This document shows positions 1 through 10,699 of a stretch of 64,000 nt of DNA, one piece after another. Source of the stretch: Crotophaga sulcirostris (taxonomy: Eukaryota; Chordata; Aves; Cuculiformes; Crotophagidae). Location: positions 417,749 through 481,748 of the forward strand of contig VYZB01000015.1 in NCBI GenBank assembly GCA_013397455.1. The letters run 5' to 3'. How positions within the stretch are numbered: the first letter of the stretch is position 1; each line of letters opens with the position of its first letter. The notes beneath the pieces were generated by a model. That model searched no databases. It saw only the letters and a list, made by a program, of their open reading frames with translations, and was not told the origin of the DNA. The translations under genes were made by a program, and so were the position numbers.

Positions 1-3000
1 TCAATTTAGAATCCTGAAGGTTAATCGTCAATAATGCCAGGAGAGGTGCCAGTGTTACCTAAATTGCTTCAGAGCTGCTGCCTCTGCAGATACTTTTCTT
101 GATGTGAATGTGGAGGCAAAGATAATGAAATACAAATATTTAATATCAGGAGTTTTCATTTGACAATCAAATTATTTTACCTCAGCTGGAAAAACCATCA
201 CAAACAGACAAACAGAACAAATCAGAATGAATAACATAAAATAACTCATTACTGAACAGCACTGACGTAAACATAAAGAAAAAAGCTAACCAAGTTAACT
301 TGGTACAGAAGAAACACAGCCAATTAGTAACAAATTCTTAAGTTATGCTTCTCTCTTCCACGGTCAGAAAGAATCAGGATGTATCCTGTATGTTGCATTA
401 TATTATATAGAAATTATATATACAATATATTTTTAATATATAAAAATATGCATACATACAGTGTATGGATATCTTGACACAGCCTATGCCCACCATTAAT
501 GGATTTCTGAGTGACATCATGTACCACACAACTGATTTTAAATCACCGAAATAGAGCACTTGAATTTTCATGATAGACGTCACAACAATCATCATTTTAA
601 ATTAACAAACAAACAAACAAGCCTCACCCTGTTTCAGAGCTTTAGGAGATTTACGCTACATTCATAATAACCTAGTCTGAGACAGCAGTACCTGTTTGCC
701 TGGCACGAAGAAATAACAGTCAATAGTCAGGGCCTTAGTTGAGAACTGGAGTCACCAAGAATTTCCAACTTTCGCTACAGGTTTCCTGTGTAATCTTCAG
801 GAAACCACAGGAAGGTAGGATGGGGATTAAATTAGAGATTAAGACGCACAAATTCAAATATCTAGACTCCCATTACAAGGAGATTTAGTCTCTACTGAAT
901 GCTCCTTAATTCTTAAAGCCTCTCCTTAAGCTAATTCAGCTAACCTGCTAGTAGGGACTCAACACAGAGGTCTAAGCTTAGGCCTCTGTATCCGAGACAA
1001 CTACCTGCAGACAGCAGAAGACTCATGCTCTTCTGGACCAGCTGCCAGAATCCAAGGAAGTATTGCAAGTGGCAAAGATACCTAATGTGTAGGTGACAGA
1101 GTGAATTAATCACCTGGCTACAAGATCCTGTGAACAGCTATTCAGCTCCACTGACTGTATTGACTGTATTTCCATAACAAGTCCAGCCTGCACAATCAAT
1201 AAAGGGAGTTGAGACACCCAAAGTGAGGCACCTTAATCCTACAACTGAATTTGAGTATGAAAAATTTACAGACAGACTGATATACAAAAAGTTTTGTTTG
1301 TTTTTTTCATTCATTAAATTGTAAGGCATTACATGATGGATCTGTTTGCATAATGTGAACACATGACATTTTTTATCAAAGACTAAAATGATGACATGAA
1401 ATGTAGGATTTACAATAAATCTTGAAACTTTGAATACATTTGAATGAATGACGGGCCCCCAGAAATATAACAGTGTGCTCCTAAAAACAGAATTGTGAAA
1501 AAATGCACTGCAAAATTAATGGATTCCAGACAAGAAGCTAGCAGACATGGCAACTGGTAAAGATGAGTAATTATAAAAGGAACTGTAGGAAGTATTAGGA
1601 CTCACCTGTTTCAAGTGACTATCTCAGCTACAGGCTGGCACCTAAGGAATGCTCTACAGAATAATCTCCAGTCACATGCACAGAATGCATGCTTGAGTGA
1701 AAGTTGTCTAATTATAACAATATGCATTTTATAGAGCATAGTTTCTCTATTTCAAAAGAACTTTTAAAACAGACAAAAAACTCAGTATTTGCATTCTTTT
1801 GAACAAATGCTGTGAAGGTCTGAAAATTAACCAACCTGGAAAGTTCAGCATAGGTTAAGTTCCCTGTAGGTTGTAGTATCATAATTATTTAAACCATTTT
1901 ATTAAAAAAATAAATCAGGGAACCCCAAAATTTGGTTAAACCTACAGAAACGGTTTTACGTACAAAGGTTTGTTCTTTGCCAGGTCCATTTGGCTTATCT
2001 TTTACCATAAAAGCAGCATGAACACAGAGCTCTCAAAGCCTTCAATGCTAGTAACACATCAAGTGACTCAGACGCCCAAATCACAAGGCATTTCAGCATG
2101 TTGTTTTCTTCTCCAATTTGTGCACTGCACTACATTCACAGATTTTCTGAAATTGCTACTGTTACAGAACAAATAGCTAATATTCACATAATTTTTTCAA
2201 CTGCTCCTTACAGTTGCATTAGGAATCCTAATGATCACTGTGACACTATAAACCTAATTAACTGATATGTATCCTTTTAACATATGTTTAAATTTTGCCT
2301 TACATCCTCATTCTTGGTTTCATCCACCTATCAAATGACACCACAAAGGCTCCCTAAAAGGACAAACGTCCAAACTAATTTTTTGGCATTAGCCCTAAGA
2401 TGTGTTCAGGATCAGCATATCATTCCAAAATGAGAACGATTTAACCCAGCAGATGCAACAGTCAAATATGTCACTAAGTGCAGACAGGAGTGGACTCCAA
2501 AGGAAGAAGTGTATGAAAAAGAACTTGTGTTCACAGAACATTACAGACAACCTCCAGAAAGAACAAGTCCTGTCTCTTTGCTCAGCTAGCCCTCATCACT
2601 TCTACTGTAACTAAACAATTATAAAACTTTGTTTTTTCCAGAAGCCCCTCAAATCTGGATTCTTCCATTTTTACTCAAAGAACTTAATAAGGCTCCTTGC
2701 CTGCAAGTAAAGTTACTTATAAAAGAAGGTAAATAAGATTGCAAAAATGGATTCTATTATTTTTCCTAGATACAGCAAATCAATTTACAATACTGTTTCA
2801 AAAATATGTCTGCATGCCAAAGGCTTACACAACTTGATAAACAGTTAAAGAAAAGCAATACTGTTTCAAACAAAGGTCTGGAAAAGAAACAGTACAGAGA
2901 GGTCATCAAAAGCTACTGCTCAGGAGTCTCAAGAGAGCATTTCAACTGACCAAAGTATTCAAAGCTAAAACTGTGACCCTCTTCCAGGTTGAGGGAAGTT

Positions 3001-6000
3001 GAACACCATTTCTTTTCCAGCCCTATTAGTCCAAATTACTGCAGCAGCAAACATCCTAAAAGACAGACACCTGCAGTCCCTTAACACAACTGGTAAGCAC
3101 AGGGCACACCCCATCCCACCACAGGTCTAAGCGAGACCAAAATCTTCCCACCATGGGAGGATACAGACCCTGCCCGTTCTTTCCCTTCCCCTCTCCTACC
3201 ACACTGTAGCTGTGCAGGGAGCTGGATAAGAGTTAATTTTTTTCATGTGTTTTTTTAAAGCTCATTTTGCTTTTACTACTATTTACTACTAGATGAGTCT
3301 GTTGGACTGGACCTGTGTAAACAAGGAGTTACACTCAACTGTTGGACTGAGAAGAACTTTCTAGGTATACTTAATTTTCTTTTTTAACTGCATGATTTCT
3401 GCTAATTATAAATATTTTCTCTGTGTATTTCTAAAGTTTCTTAGGCAGGGAAATTATCCAACCAAATCAAATGCCATTTACAGAACAATAATTTCATTCA
3501 AAATAAGAAACAGCAGGTAACCTATTTAGCACACAAAACTATTTACAATTTTGTGACAAGATAAAATTCTCACTCTAATTCACTAAAAAGAGCACCACTA
3601 GCTTTACAGACACCCAGCACAGAATATCGGAAGTCCACTCACTAGTAGGTTTATAAAGCTGTACGCGCATGGCTCACAATTCAGTCTTAAGTTAGAAGCA
3701 TTACAATGCTCACTAGTATAGAGCAAATCTTAGACCTCACCATATTAAAACCAACAGAATAATGACCAAGTTGCATTGCTTTCTAGGAGAAATGTCAGAT
3801 TAATTAAGATAACATGAACGTGACTGATCCCCATACCAACAACTGCTTCATGCTTCATAATTTCAAACTCCAAAAGATACTGTTAAATTTACACTTGTCC
3901 TGAGAGCTTTGGTCACATCGCTGGCTGCTGTCTGTTTTTCTAACTGGGAAACACAAATATATTGTGAAAACACTAATACATTTTTCAGCTTTGTCATTAT
4001 TTGTACATCTGCCAATATAAACAGTTTTGGCATATCACAGATATAACCACCAAATCACCCCTTGGTTACAGTACACAGCTTTCATGTTTAGCATTACTTC
4101 TGTAGTTCATGCTGATCTGAGAAAGTATCAAACACAAAAGCCATCTAACAGCAAACAGATGTTGATCTGAAGTCTTATAGTAACTGGTAATCCCCACACC
4201 CTTAAGAAATATAAGTCTAGTACCTTAGTTAATCCCCAAACATAGTCAGCAACACAACTGCAAACCCACAGACACTTTCTGCAGCTCCTGTTCTCAATGT
4301 ATCAAGCAGTACCGCCTTGGAAAATCCTACTCAGGTATTACACGTCTCATGGAGCAAAGATGAGCTGTGGATTGCTTTGGGACCAACAATAGAATCTGTT
4401 ATTTTTTAGTTAAGAGCACTAACTAAGGGGAAGGAAGTTTGCCACATATTTGTGTCATAAGTATAACACTGGGAGAAACTCAGTAATTTCCATGTTTCTT
4501 AACAGATTATCAAAGAGTCTGCAAAACCTTAGAATCCACTGTTGTAAATGACTGGACTTACAACTACATGATTTCCACATAAATCTAAGCTACTAAGAAA
4601 ACTTTACAGACTCAGAAGTAAAAGAAAAATATGAGATGACAGTAGTTAAAACAGTGAAGAATTCAAGTTCCATTTATAAGGGGGTAGGACCTTACTTCCA
4701 GCTCCTAATTGAGGATAACGCCTAATTCCCACAGCCTGTGGGATCCCACAGCTGGCTGAACCCTTTTCTGCCTTATCCACTGCCCCCTCAGAAAAAGAAA
4801 AGTCCTAGTAAGCTCTTCAGCTGTACCATCTACCTGCCTGTTCGAAGAGTAATTTAATATTGTTTTGCTCTATCTGTACCTAACATATATGGCATTAGTT
4901 TGTAATAACACATGTATTAGAAAGATCTTTAAAAAGTGAAAACTAAACCACTACTTAATTAAAAAAAACAGGCTCTATTTTTCTGATCATACCCCTTTTT
5001 AACTCCTTACAGTAATGATTAAAATGATTTGCTCAAATTAAGTAACAAGTAGAACTGAGAACTACACTAGTACTTTTATCAGCAGCAAATCTATTTGCTA
5101 CATTCATTTTGTAAGATTTTAAGTGCATTAATATAAAAATCAAAAAAACCAAAGAGACAAAACATCTTAGAAATGGCTGACAATAACAAATAGCTGTGAG
5201 CAAAATTTCAGATTACGTCAAAAATAGTAAAGCTTATTAGAAGCAGCTTGCCTTTATAAAGTACCTATCAAACCAAACAACTACGATACAGCTCATGAGT
5301 ATTAATTTGGCCTAGGAATTTTTCAATCACTTTATCCCAGTATGATGTTTACTAAGTGGCATGGAAGCTTACACATCAGCTGCAAGATAAACTCCTAGAT
5401 TACACTGCATGCGGTAGTGATGAGAATCACCTAGTTTCACTACAAATAAAAAAGTGAGATTATAAGTAGTAGGAATTTATTTTTAAAAGCCCATGTTTAA
5501 ACATGGTTTAAAAAGCTAGTGCTGTTCCAAAATCCGTAAGAACATGCCATTCACACCAAACACACATCCTGAAAATATCTGTTTAGCTGTTAAAATCTGA
5601 CTGAAAAGCACACCGATTTCCTTTAAAACTAGAATAAAAAAAAATGGCTTCCAGAAGTGAGGAAGTAAGATCATTTCCTGCAACTGTACCGTACATCCTA
5701 CCAAAGCACTGCTCTCACCTCAGACCGCTCTGCAAGAGCTCACTACTGACAGCAGAAAAAGTCCTACCTCTTTATAAATGCCTTCCAGTACTATTCCATA
5801 AACCTACCCAAACTCTAGAGAACTGTGAAAACCTTTAGGTGTTTTTAAAGAAGTTATCCAAATTGCTGTTGAGATGGAAAAGGAAACAGCACAAGTCATA
5901 CCTACGCAAGAATATGACAAACATTCTCGACAAGTATCAAGAACTGCACATTGCAGTGGTTACTCGAAGCTTAAGCATTGCAAATATAATGAACCATTTT

Positions 6001-7179
6001 ACTAAAAATATTAGCTTAAGAGTCACACTGCCCATCTCTTCTGCAGATTTTGAAGAAAGTAAACACTAACACAGTGGGGAAACTTGTTTAGAGACCGAAC
6101 AACTTACTGAGCCACACAGTAATACATAGGAGAAAGTGGAAGCGGCATCCCCGTCGCCCTCCAAAACACACACAGATTTCTGTTCCACCGACCACAACTT
6201 TTTCTTATTTACATGTGACCACATACAATTTCCGAGAACCAAACACAACTTTCCCTTGTTTTCTTGTGACCACACACACATTTCTCAAACACGCAGGCAT
6301 TCCTCTGCAACTTAGAATCCTATATAACATGCTTTGGCTAGTCTGTCACTTCATATTTTTCAAAACAAGTGCGGTCATTAACTTCAATTCATCTGTTAAA
6401 GTGTATGATATTTTACACAACATTAAATGTGCTATCACTTAACTGGAACTAAAGTCTCATTACATGCACAATTCCTTTCTTCCAAACTGACAGAGTCTTT
6501 ATCATACTTTCCCAGGCACCTTTTTGGTTCTGCAGCTTAATCTGAGCCAATATACCAGTATTTTTCCTCCCACTAGTATGGAGAAAAACTAGTTTTTAAA
6601 ATGGCAAGTGACAAACTACTGATAGGGAAAAAGTTAAATCTTATTGTGTAAACACGCTTGAGAAACACATGGTTGAACTGTATGCATTAAATTAGAGATA
6701 AAAAGTCCGATTTCCTTCAGTCTGGCTCATCACGACTCCTGAAGTCTCAAACTGCACAAAGAGTAAACTGAGGTTTGAAAAATAAAACATACAGTCCTAG
6801 TAGCATGACTTGATTAATGGAAGTTTTAAAAATGGAAAAAAAAAGGCACCTGACCTTCTTGTCTCCCAAGCTTCCTTGGTTGCAGCCACACCGCTGGAAC
6901 ACCACATCACCCCCAGATTGCTAGAGATCAACAGCGATCTGCACAGTTAGTACAGGCCGACAGAGAGGTGTGATAGCAAGAAATAAGGTGCACTGGCTCA
7001 GGAGACACACTTTAGAAAGCCTGTTTGTTCATGACTCAGGTAGGACACTGACCTTAAGACTGGTTAGGCCCCACAGCAGCTGGTGGGGCCACAGCCTGGT
7101 CCCCTATGCCTGGCCACCCCTGCTCACCCAGCCGTCAGCCCCACCGAAGCACTGTCCACCAGGCACTCACTCGCTGGGT
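1..7179. other. Intergenic AT-rich DNA, no gene recognised
   Basis: No open frame here resembles a known protein. The longest are under 90 codons, unspliced in appearance and AT-rich, as expected by chance. A short (AAAC)n tract lies at 604-620 and a TA-rich stretch at about 405-460. I saw no CR1 tail, LTR or RNA gene. In other vertebrates the gene downstream of USP15 is MON2, but I found no MON2-like exon; that the window would lead toward MON2 is inference only. Confidence 0.6.
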
Positions 7180-8304
7180 GTGATACAAGGAGGAGGTACT
7201 ATTACAAAAAGTGGAATATTTTGATTTAAGCTAAAGCAGAGTGAAGGTTCATCTATGCAAGTATTTTTTGAAAGTTAGACAGAATGTCCCTCTGATAGCA
7301 TGGCTTTTTATAGCATTTTTTTTCAAACAATTGTGATCCGTTCTCGAACACTGTTCTTTGAAAAATGATAGCATCTCGTGTTAAGTGTGGTCTGTGCTGA
7401 GCAGATGTGTCTTCTATAATCACCTCTGTTTGCAGACTTTGCCTATCTAAAGTGCAAGGTAAGACAGAGCTGGCTCCAAAGTTCCAATTAGCAGAGATTT
7501 GGCTGTTGTGAAGTTCATAATAATGTTAAAAATAGTCCTTGGAAAGTAATAGAACATGCATAAGATTTCTGGGAAAATTTATAAAGAAGCATGAAGGGGA
7601 AGTGACCAGGGGAGTGACTGTGTCCCTGTACTCAGCACTGGTGAGGCCACACCTTGAATACTGTGTTCAGTTTTGAGCCCCTCACCACAAGAAGGATGCT
7701 GAGGTGCTGGAGCGTATCCAGAAAAGGGCAACGAGGCTGGTGAAGGGGCTGGAGAACAAGACCTACAAGGAGCAGATGAGGGAGCTGGGGTTGTTTAGCG
7801 TGGAGAAGAGGAGGCTGAGGGGAGACCTCATCACTGTCTACAACTACCTGAAAGGAGGTTGTAGAAAGGTGAAGGTTGGTCTCTTCTCCCAAGTGACAGG
7901 TGATAAGATGAGGGGAAATGGCCATAAGTTGCGACAGAGGAAGTTCAGACTAGAAATCAGGAAAAAATTCTTTACTGAAGGGGTGGTCTGGCACTGGAAC
8001 AGCTGCCCAGGGAGGTGGTTGAGTCACCATCCCTGGGGGTGTTTAAGAGATGGGCAGATGAGTTTCTCAGGGAGATGGTTTAGTAAAGTGGACAAGTATG
8101 GTTGGACTCGATGATCACAAAGGTCTTTTCCAACCAGATAATTCTATGATTTTAAGTGGTAAATATATTCTGTCCCCAACTCTTGTCTCGTCACACACGA
8201 CTGATGGAAATGATCCCCTCACGTGCCCAGCACCGGAGTAAAGGCTGCTGCTTTCTAAAACTCCAAAACGACTCTTAAGAGAGTTTATCTGCGGGTATTT
8301 TCGG
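7180..8304 (+). repeat. Left arm of a large inverted repeat (LTR-like), split by a CR1
   Basis: After removing the CR1 at about 7587-8152, this segment is a reverse-complement match to 9241-9805, by eye roughly 85-90% identical with several small indels. Matching landmarks are TGTGATACAAG at the outer end, the segment with AGCAGATGTGTCTTCT near 7400, TTTGGCTGTTGTGAAGTTC near 7500, and GGCTGCTGCTTTCTAAAAC near 8245 at the inner end. The inner end runs straight into the assembly gap. The outer TG start and a poly(A)-signal-like motif near the inner end (AGTAAA here, AATAAA in the partner) resemble a solo LTR, but the opposite orientation of the two arms fits a long-terminal-inverted-repeat or foldback element equally well. 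Family not identified. Confidence 0.8.
7587..8152 (+). mobile_element. CR1 LINE 3' fragment inserted in the left inverted-repeat arm
   Basis: The segment carries the end of CR1 ORF2 followed by the short CR1 3' UTR. The frame from 7704 reads as the familiar CR1 ORF2 C-terminus ([17 protein letters not shown]..., then KRRLRGDLI and YNYLKGG). The 3' end has CAAAGGTCTTTTCCAACC and a single ATTCTATGAT tail unit, which fixes plus orientation. The 5' end is truncated, as usual for CR1. The flanks rejoin cleanly when compared with the uninterrupted copy at 9241-9805, so this insertion is younger than the formation of the inverted repeat. It is a dead copy. Confidence 0.92.
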
Positions 8305-8884
8305 NNNNNNNNNNNNNNNNNNNNNNNNNNNNNNNNNNNNNNNNNNNNNNNNNNNNNNNNNNNNNNNNNNNNNNNNNNNNNNNNNNNNNNNNNNNNNNNN
8401 NNNNNNNNNNNNNNNNNNNNNNNNNNNNNNNNNNNNNNNNNNNNNNNNNNNNNNNNNNNNNNNNNNNNNNNNNNNNNNNNNNNNNNNNNNNNNNNNNNNN
8501 NNNNNNNNNNNNNNNNNNNNNNNNNNNNNNNNNNNNNNNNNNNNNNNNNNNNNNNNNNNNNNNNNNNNNNNNNNNNNNNNNNNNNNNNNNNNNNNNNNNN
8601 NNNNNNNNNNNNNNNNNNNNNNNNNNNNNNNNNNNNNNNNNNNNNNNNNNNNNNNNNNNNNNNNNNNNNNNNNNNNNNNNNNNNNNNNNNNNNNNNNNNN
8701 NNNNNNNNNNNNNNNNNNNNNNNNNNNNNNNNNNNNNNNNNNNNNNNNNNNNNNNNNNNNNNNNNNNNNNNNNNNNNNNNNNNNNNNNNNNNNNNNNNNN
8801 NNNNNNNNNNNNNNNNNNNNNNNNNNNNNNNNNNNNNNNNNNNNNNNNNNNNNNNNNNNNNNNNNNNNNNNNNNNNNNNNNNNN
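8305..8884. other. Assembly gap (580 N)
   Basis: A run of N lies in the centre of the inverted repeat, between the inner end of the left arm and the GC-rich core. Two long open frames on the minus strand that cross it (8115-9002 and 8275-9063) are open only because N codons cannot be stops; they are not genes. Confidence 0.99.
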
Positions 8885-9240
8885 ACAATGCCGGGCGCCG
8901 CCTGCGCCGCTTCCGCACGGCCCGGGGGCTCCGTGCTGAGGCCTGAGGGCTCCGTGCTGAGGCCCAGAGACGGGTTCGGGCTGGAGGGATGTGAAACCCC
9001 ATCCAGCTCCAAACCCTCCCGCTCGCTCGGGTTCCTCAAAGCCTCATCCAGCCTGGACTGCAAAAAGACGAAAAATCATCTGCCTGCAGCTTGTGAACTG
9101 CTTGTTTGAGCAGCCGGTGCGGGAGTTATTCCAGGGCTGATTTTTTAAAGAGGATCTGGCCAAGAAACTCGCAAGCAAGTTCCAGGCCAGGATTTGTCCA
9201 GAAAATTATTTTCTGGAAGGCATTTACTTAGATCCAATTG
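8885..9240. repeat. GC-rich core of the inverted repeat with a 21-bp direct repeat
   Basis: This is the only strongly GC- and CpG-rich sequence in the window, mostly at 8885-9060. It holds two copies of GGGCTCCGTGCTGAGGCC at 8926-8943 and 8947-8964, a 21-bp period. On the minus strand the part at about 8960-9062 (TCCAGGCTGGATGAGGCTTTG and following) resembles the 3' UTR of CR1 elements. I therefore prefer a GC-rich CR1-derived or element-internal segment over a gene promoter, but a CpG-island promoter cannot be excluded while the adjoining gap is unsequenced. Confidence 0.5.
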
Positions 9241-9805
9241 ACACCGAAAATGCAGGCAAACAAACTCTCTTAAGACTCGTTTTGGAGTTTTAGAAAGCAG
9301 CAGCCTTTATTTCAGCGCGTGAGGGAACGATTTCCTTCAATCGCATGTAATGAGACAAGAGCTGGGGACAGAATGTGTTGCCCACTTATGCACATAGGTA
9401 TAAATTTTCCCAGAAATCTTACGCATATTTTGTGCTTTCCAAGGGCTAATTTTAACGTTATTATGAACTTCACAACAGCCAAATCTCTGCTAAGTGGAGC
9501 TCTGGAGCCAGATCTGTCTGACCTTGCATTTGAGATGGGGAAAGTCTGCAAACAGCGGTGATCATAGGAGAAGACACATCTGCTCAGCACAGACCATGCT
9601 TTACACAAGATGTCACTTCCCTTTGAACATTGTCTGGGAAAACCACTATTTGAAAAACATGCTATCAAGACAGCATGCTATGAGAGGGACATTGTGTCTA
9701 ACTTTCAAAAAATACAGTTGCTTAGATGAACCTTCACTCTGCTTTAGCTTAAATCAAAATATTTCGCTTTTTGTAACAGTAACTAGTTCTTGTATCACAA
9801 TCTTG
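9241..9805 (-). repeat. Right arm of the large inverted repeat (LTR-like), uninterrupted copy
   Basis: This is the reverse-complement partner of 7180-8304 without the CR1, so it shows the original arm, about 565 bp. Read on the minus strand it starts TGTGATACAAG (complement of 9795-9805), carries AATAAA (complement of 9306-9311) about 65 bp before its inner end, and finishes at ATTTTCGGTGT, adjoining the core. The TG start and late AATAAA are LTR-like, but no coding retroviral sequence, primer-binding site or same-direction partner LTR was seen. I found no clear target-site duplication outside the two arms. Confidence 0.8.
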
Positions 9806-9974
9806 CCCTAACAAATCTGATACAGTGCCCATGATGCTCCAGCCTGACCAAACCGTTGCAGTCACTCAGCACCCTTTAAATCCCTGCATCTTACATTTAT
9901 GGTTTATGACCGAACCAGAGCATTTCCCAATGCCAGAGCGGGGAACACTGCCCCACTGTGTCACTGGAACTGGT

Positions 9975-10403
9975 GAGGGGACAAACTCTGCCGGTGAAGG
10001 GGCTGGAAAACAAGTCTTATGAGGAGTGGCTGAGGGAACTGGGGATGTTTAGCCTGGAGAAAAGGAGACTGAGGGGAGACCTTATCATCACCTACAACTG
10101 CCTGAAAGGAGGTTGTAGTGAGGTGGGAGTTGCTCTCTTCTCCCAAGTGACAGATGATAGGACAAGAGGAAATGACCTCGAGTTGCATCAGGGGAGGTTC
10201 TGATTAGGCATCAAGAAAAAATTCCTCACCAAAAGGGTTGTCAGGCACTGGAAGGGGCTAGTCAGGGAGGTGGTTGAGTCACCATCCCTGGAGGTATTTA
10301 AAAGATCGGTGGATGAAGTGCTCAGGGATGTGGTTTAATAGTGGACGGGTACAATTGGACTCAATGATCTCAAAGGTCTTTTCCAACCAAACATTTCTAT
10401 GAT
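9975..10403 (+). mobile_element. CR1 LINE 3' fragment
   Basis: This is the CR1 ORF2 C-terminal region ([26 protein letters not shown] and YNCLKGG in the frame from 9958) followed by the 3' UTR ending TTTCCAACC and ATTTCTATGAT. It is 5'-truncated. A stop falls after GGGGAGGTTC at about 10201, where an intact CR1 would continue, so it is inactive. It resembles the copy at 7587-8152 but is a separate insertion. Confidence 0.9.
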
Positions 10404-10630
10404 CCCTGGCCAGGGGCTGGGCTGCTTGCAGGTGGTGTTCGGCCTCCGCTGCCCTGCTGAGCAGCTGGGGGAACCCCTCTTGCCAAGCCCCTCACCTGGG
10501 GCATAGGAGGATGATACCAAACACGGTTTGGAAAAACAAAACGCAAGGCAGAGCGTTCTGCTTTCCTGTGAAGCATGGAGTTCTTTGCTTTCTCCTGTCC
10601 TTCGCGATCCATGTGCCTGTGTACCCAGCT

Positions 10631-10699
10631 TTGAGCAGCCTCGTCTAGTGGGTGGTGTCCTTTAAGGTCCCTTCCAACCCAAACCATTCCATGATTCTC
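10631..10699 (+). mobile_element. CR1 LINE 3' UTR remnant
   Basis: Only the last ~70 bp of a CR1 are clear: TTGAGCAGCCTCGTCTAGTG, then CTTTAAGGTCCCTTCCAACC and CCATTCCATGATTCT. About 230 bp of fairly GC-rich DNA between the previous CR1 and this one (10404-10630) has no recognisable origin. Confidence 0.8.

Noticed and set aside
7704..8114. 136-codon plus-strand frame as a possible gene
   Set aside because: It is the C-terminal part of CR1 ORF2 followed by a shifted frame into the CR1 3' UTR.
8115..9063. Two long minus-strand open frames (295 and 262 codons) across the gap
   Set aside because: Most of their length is N. The sequenced ends are inverted-repeat and GC-rich repeat sequence with no known protein similarity.
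7180..9805. Intact endogenous retrovirus between two LTRs
   Set aside because: The arms point in opposite directions, the space between them is under 1 kb including the gap, and no gag, pol or env-like coding was seen. At most these would be solo LTRs.
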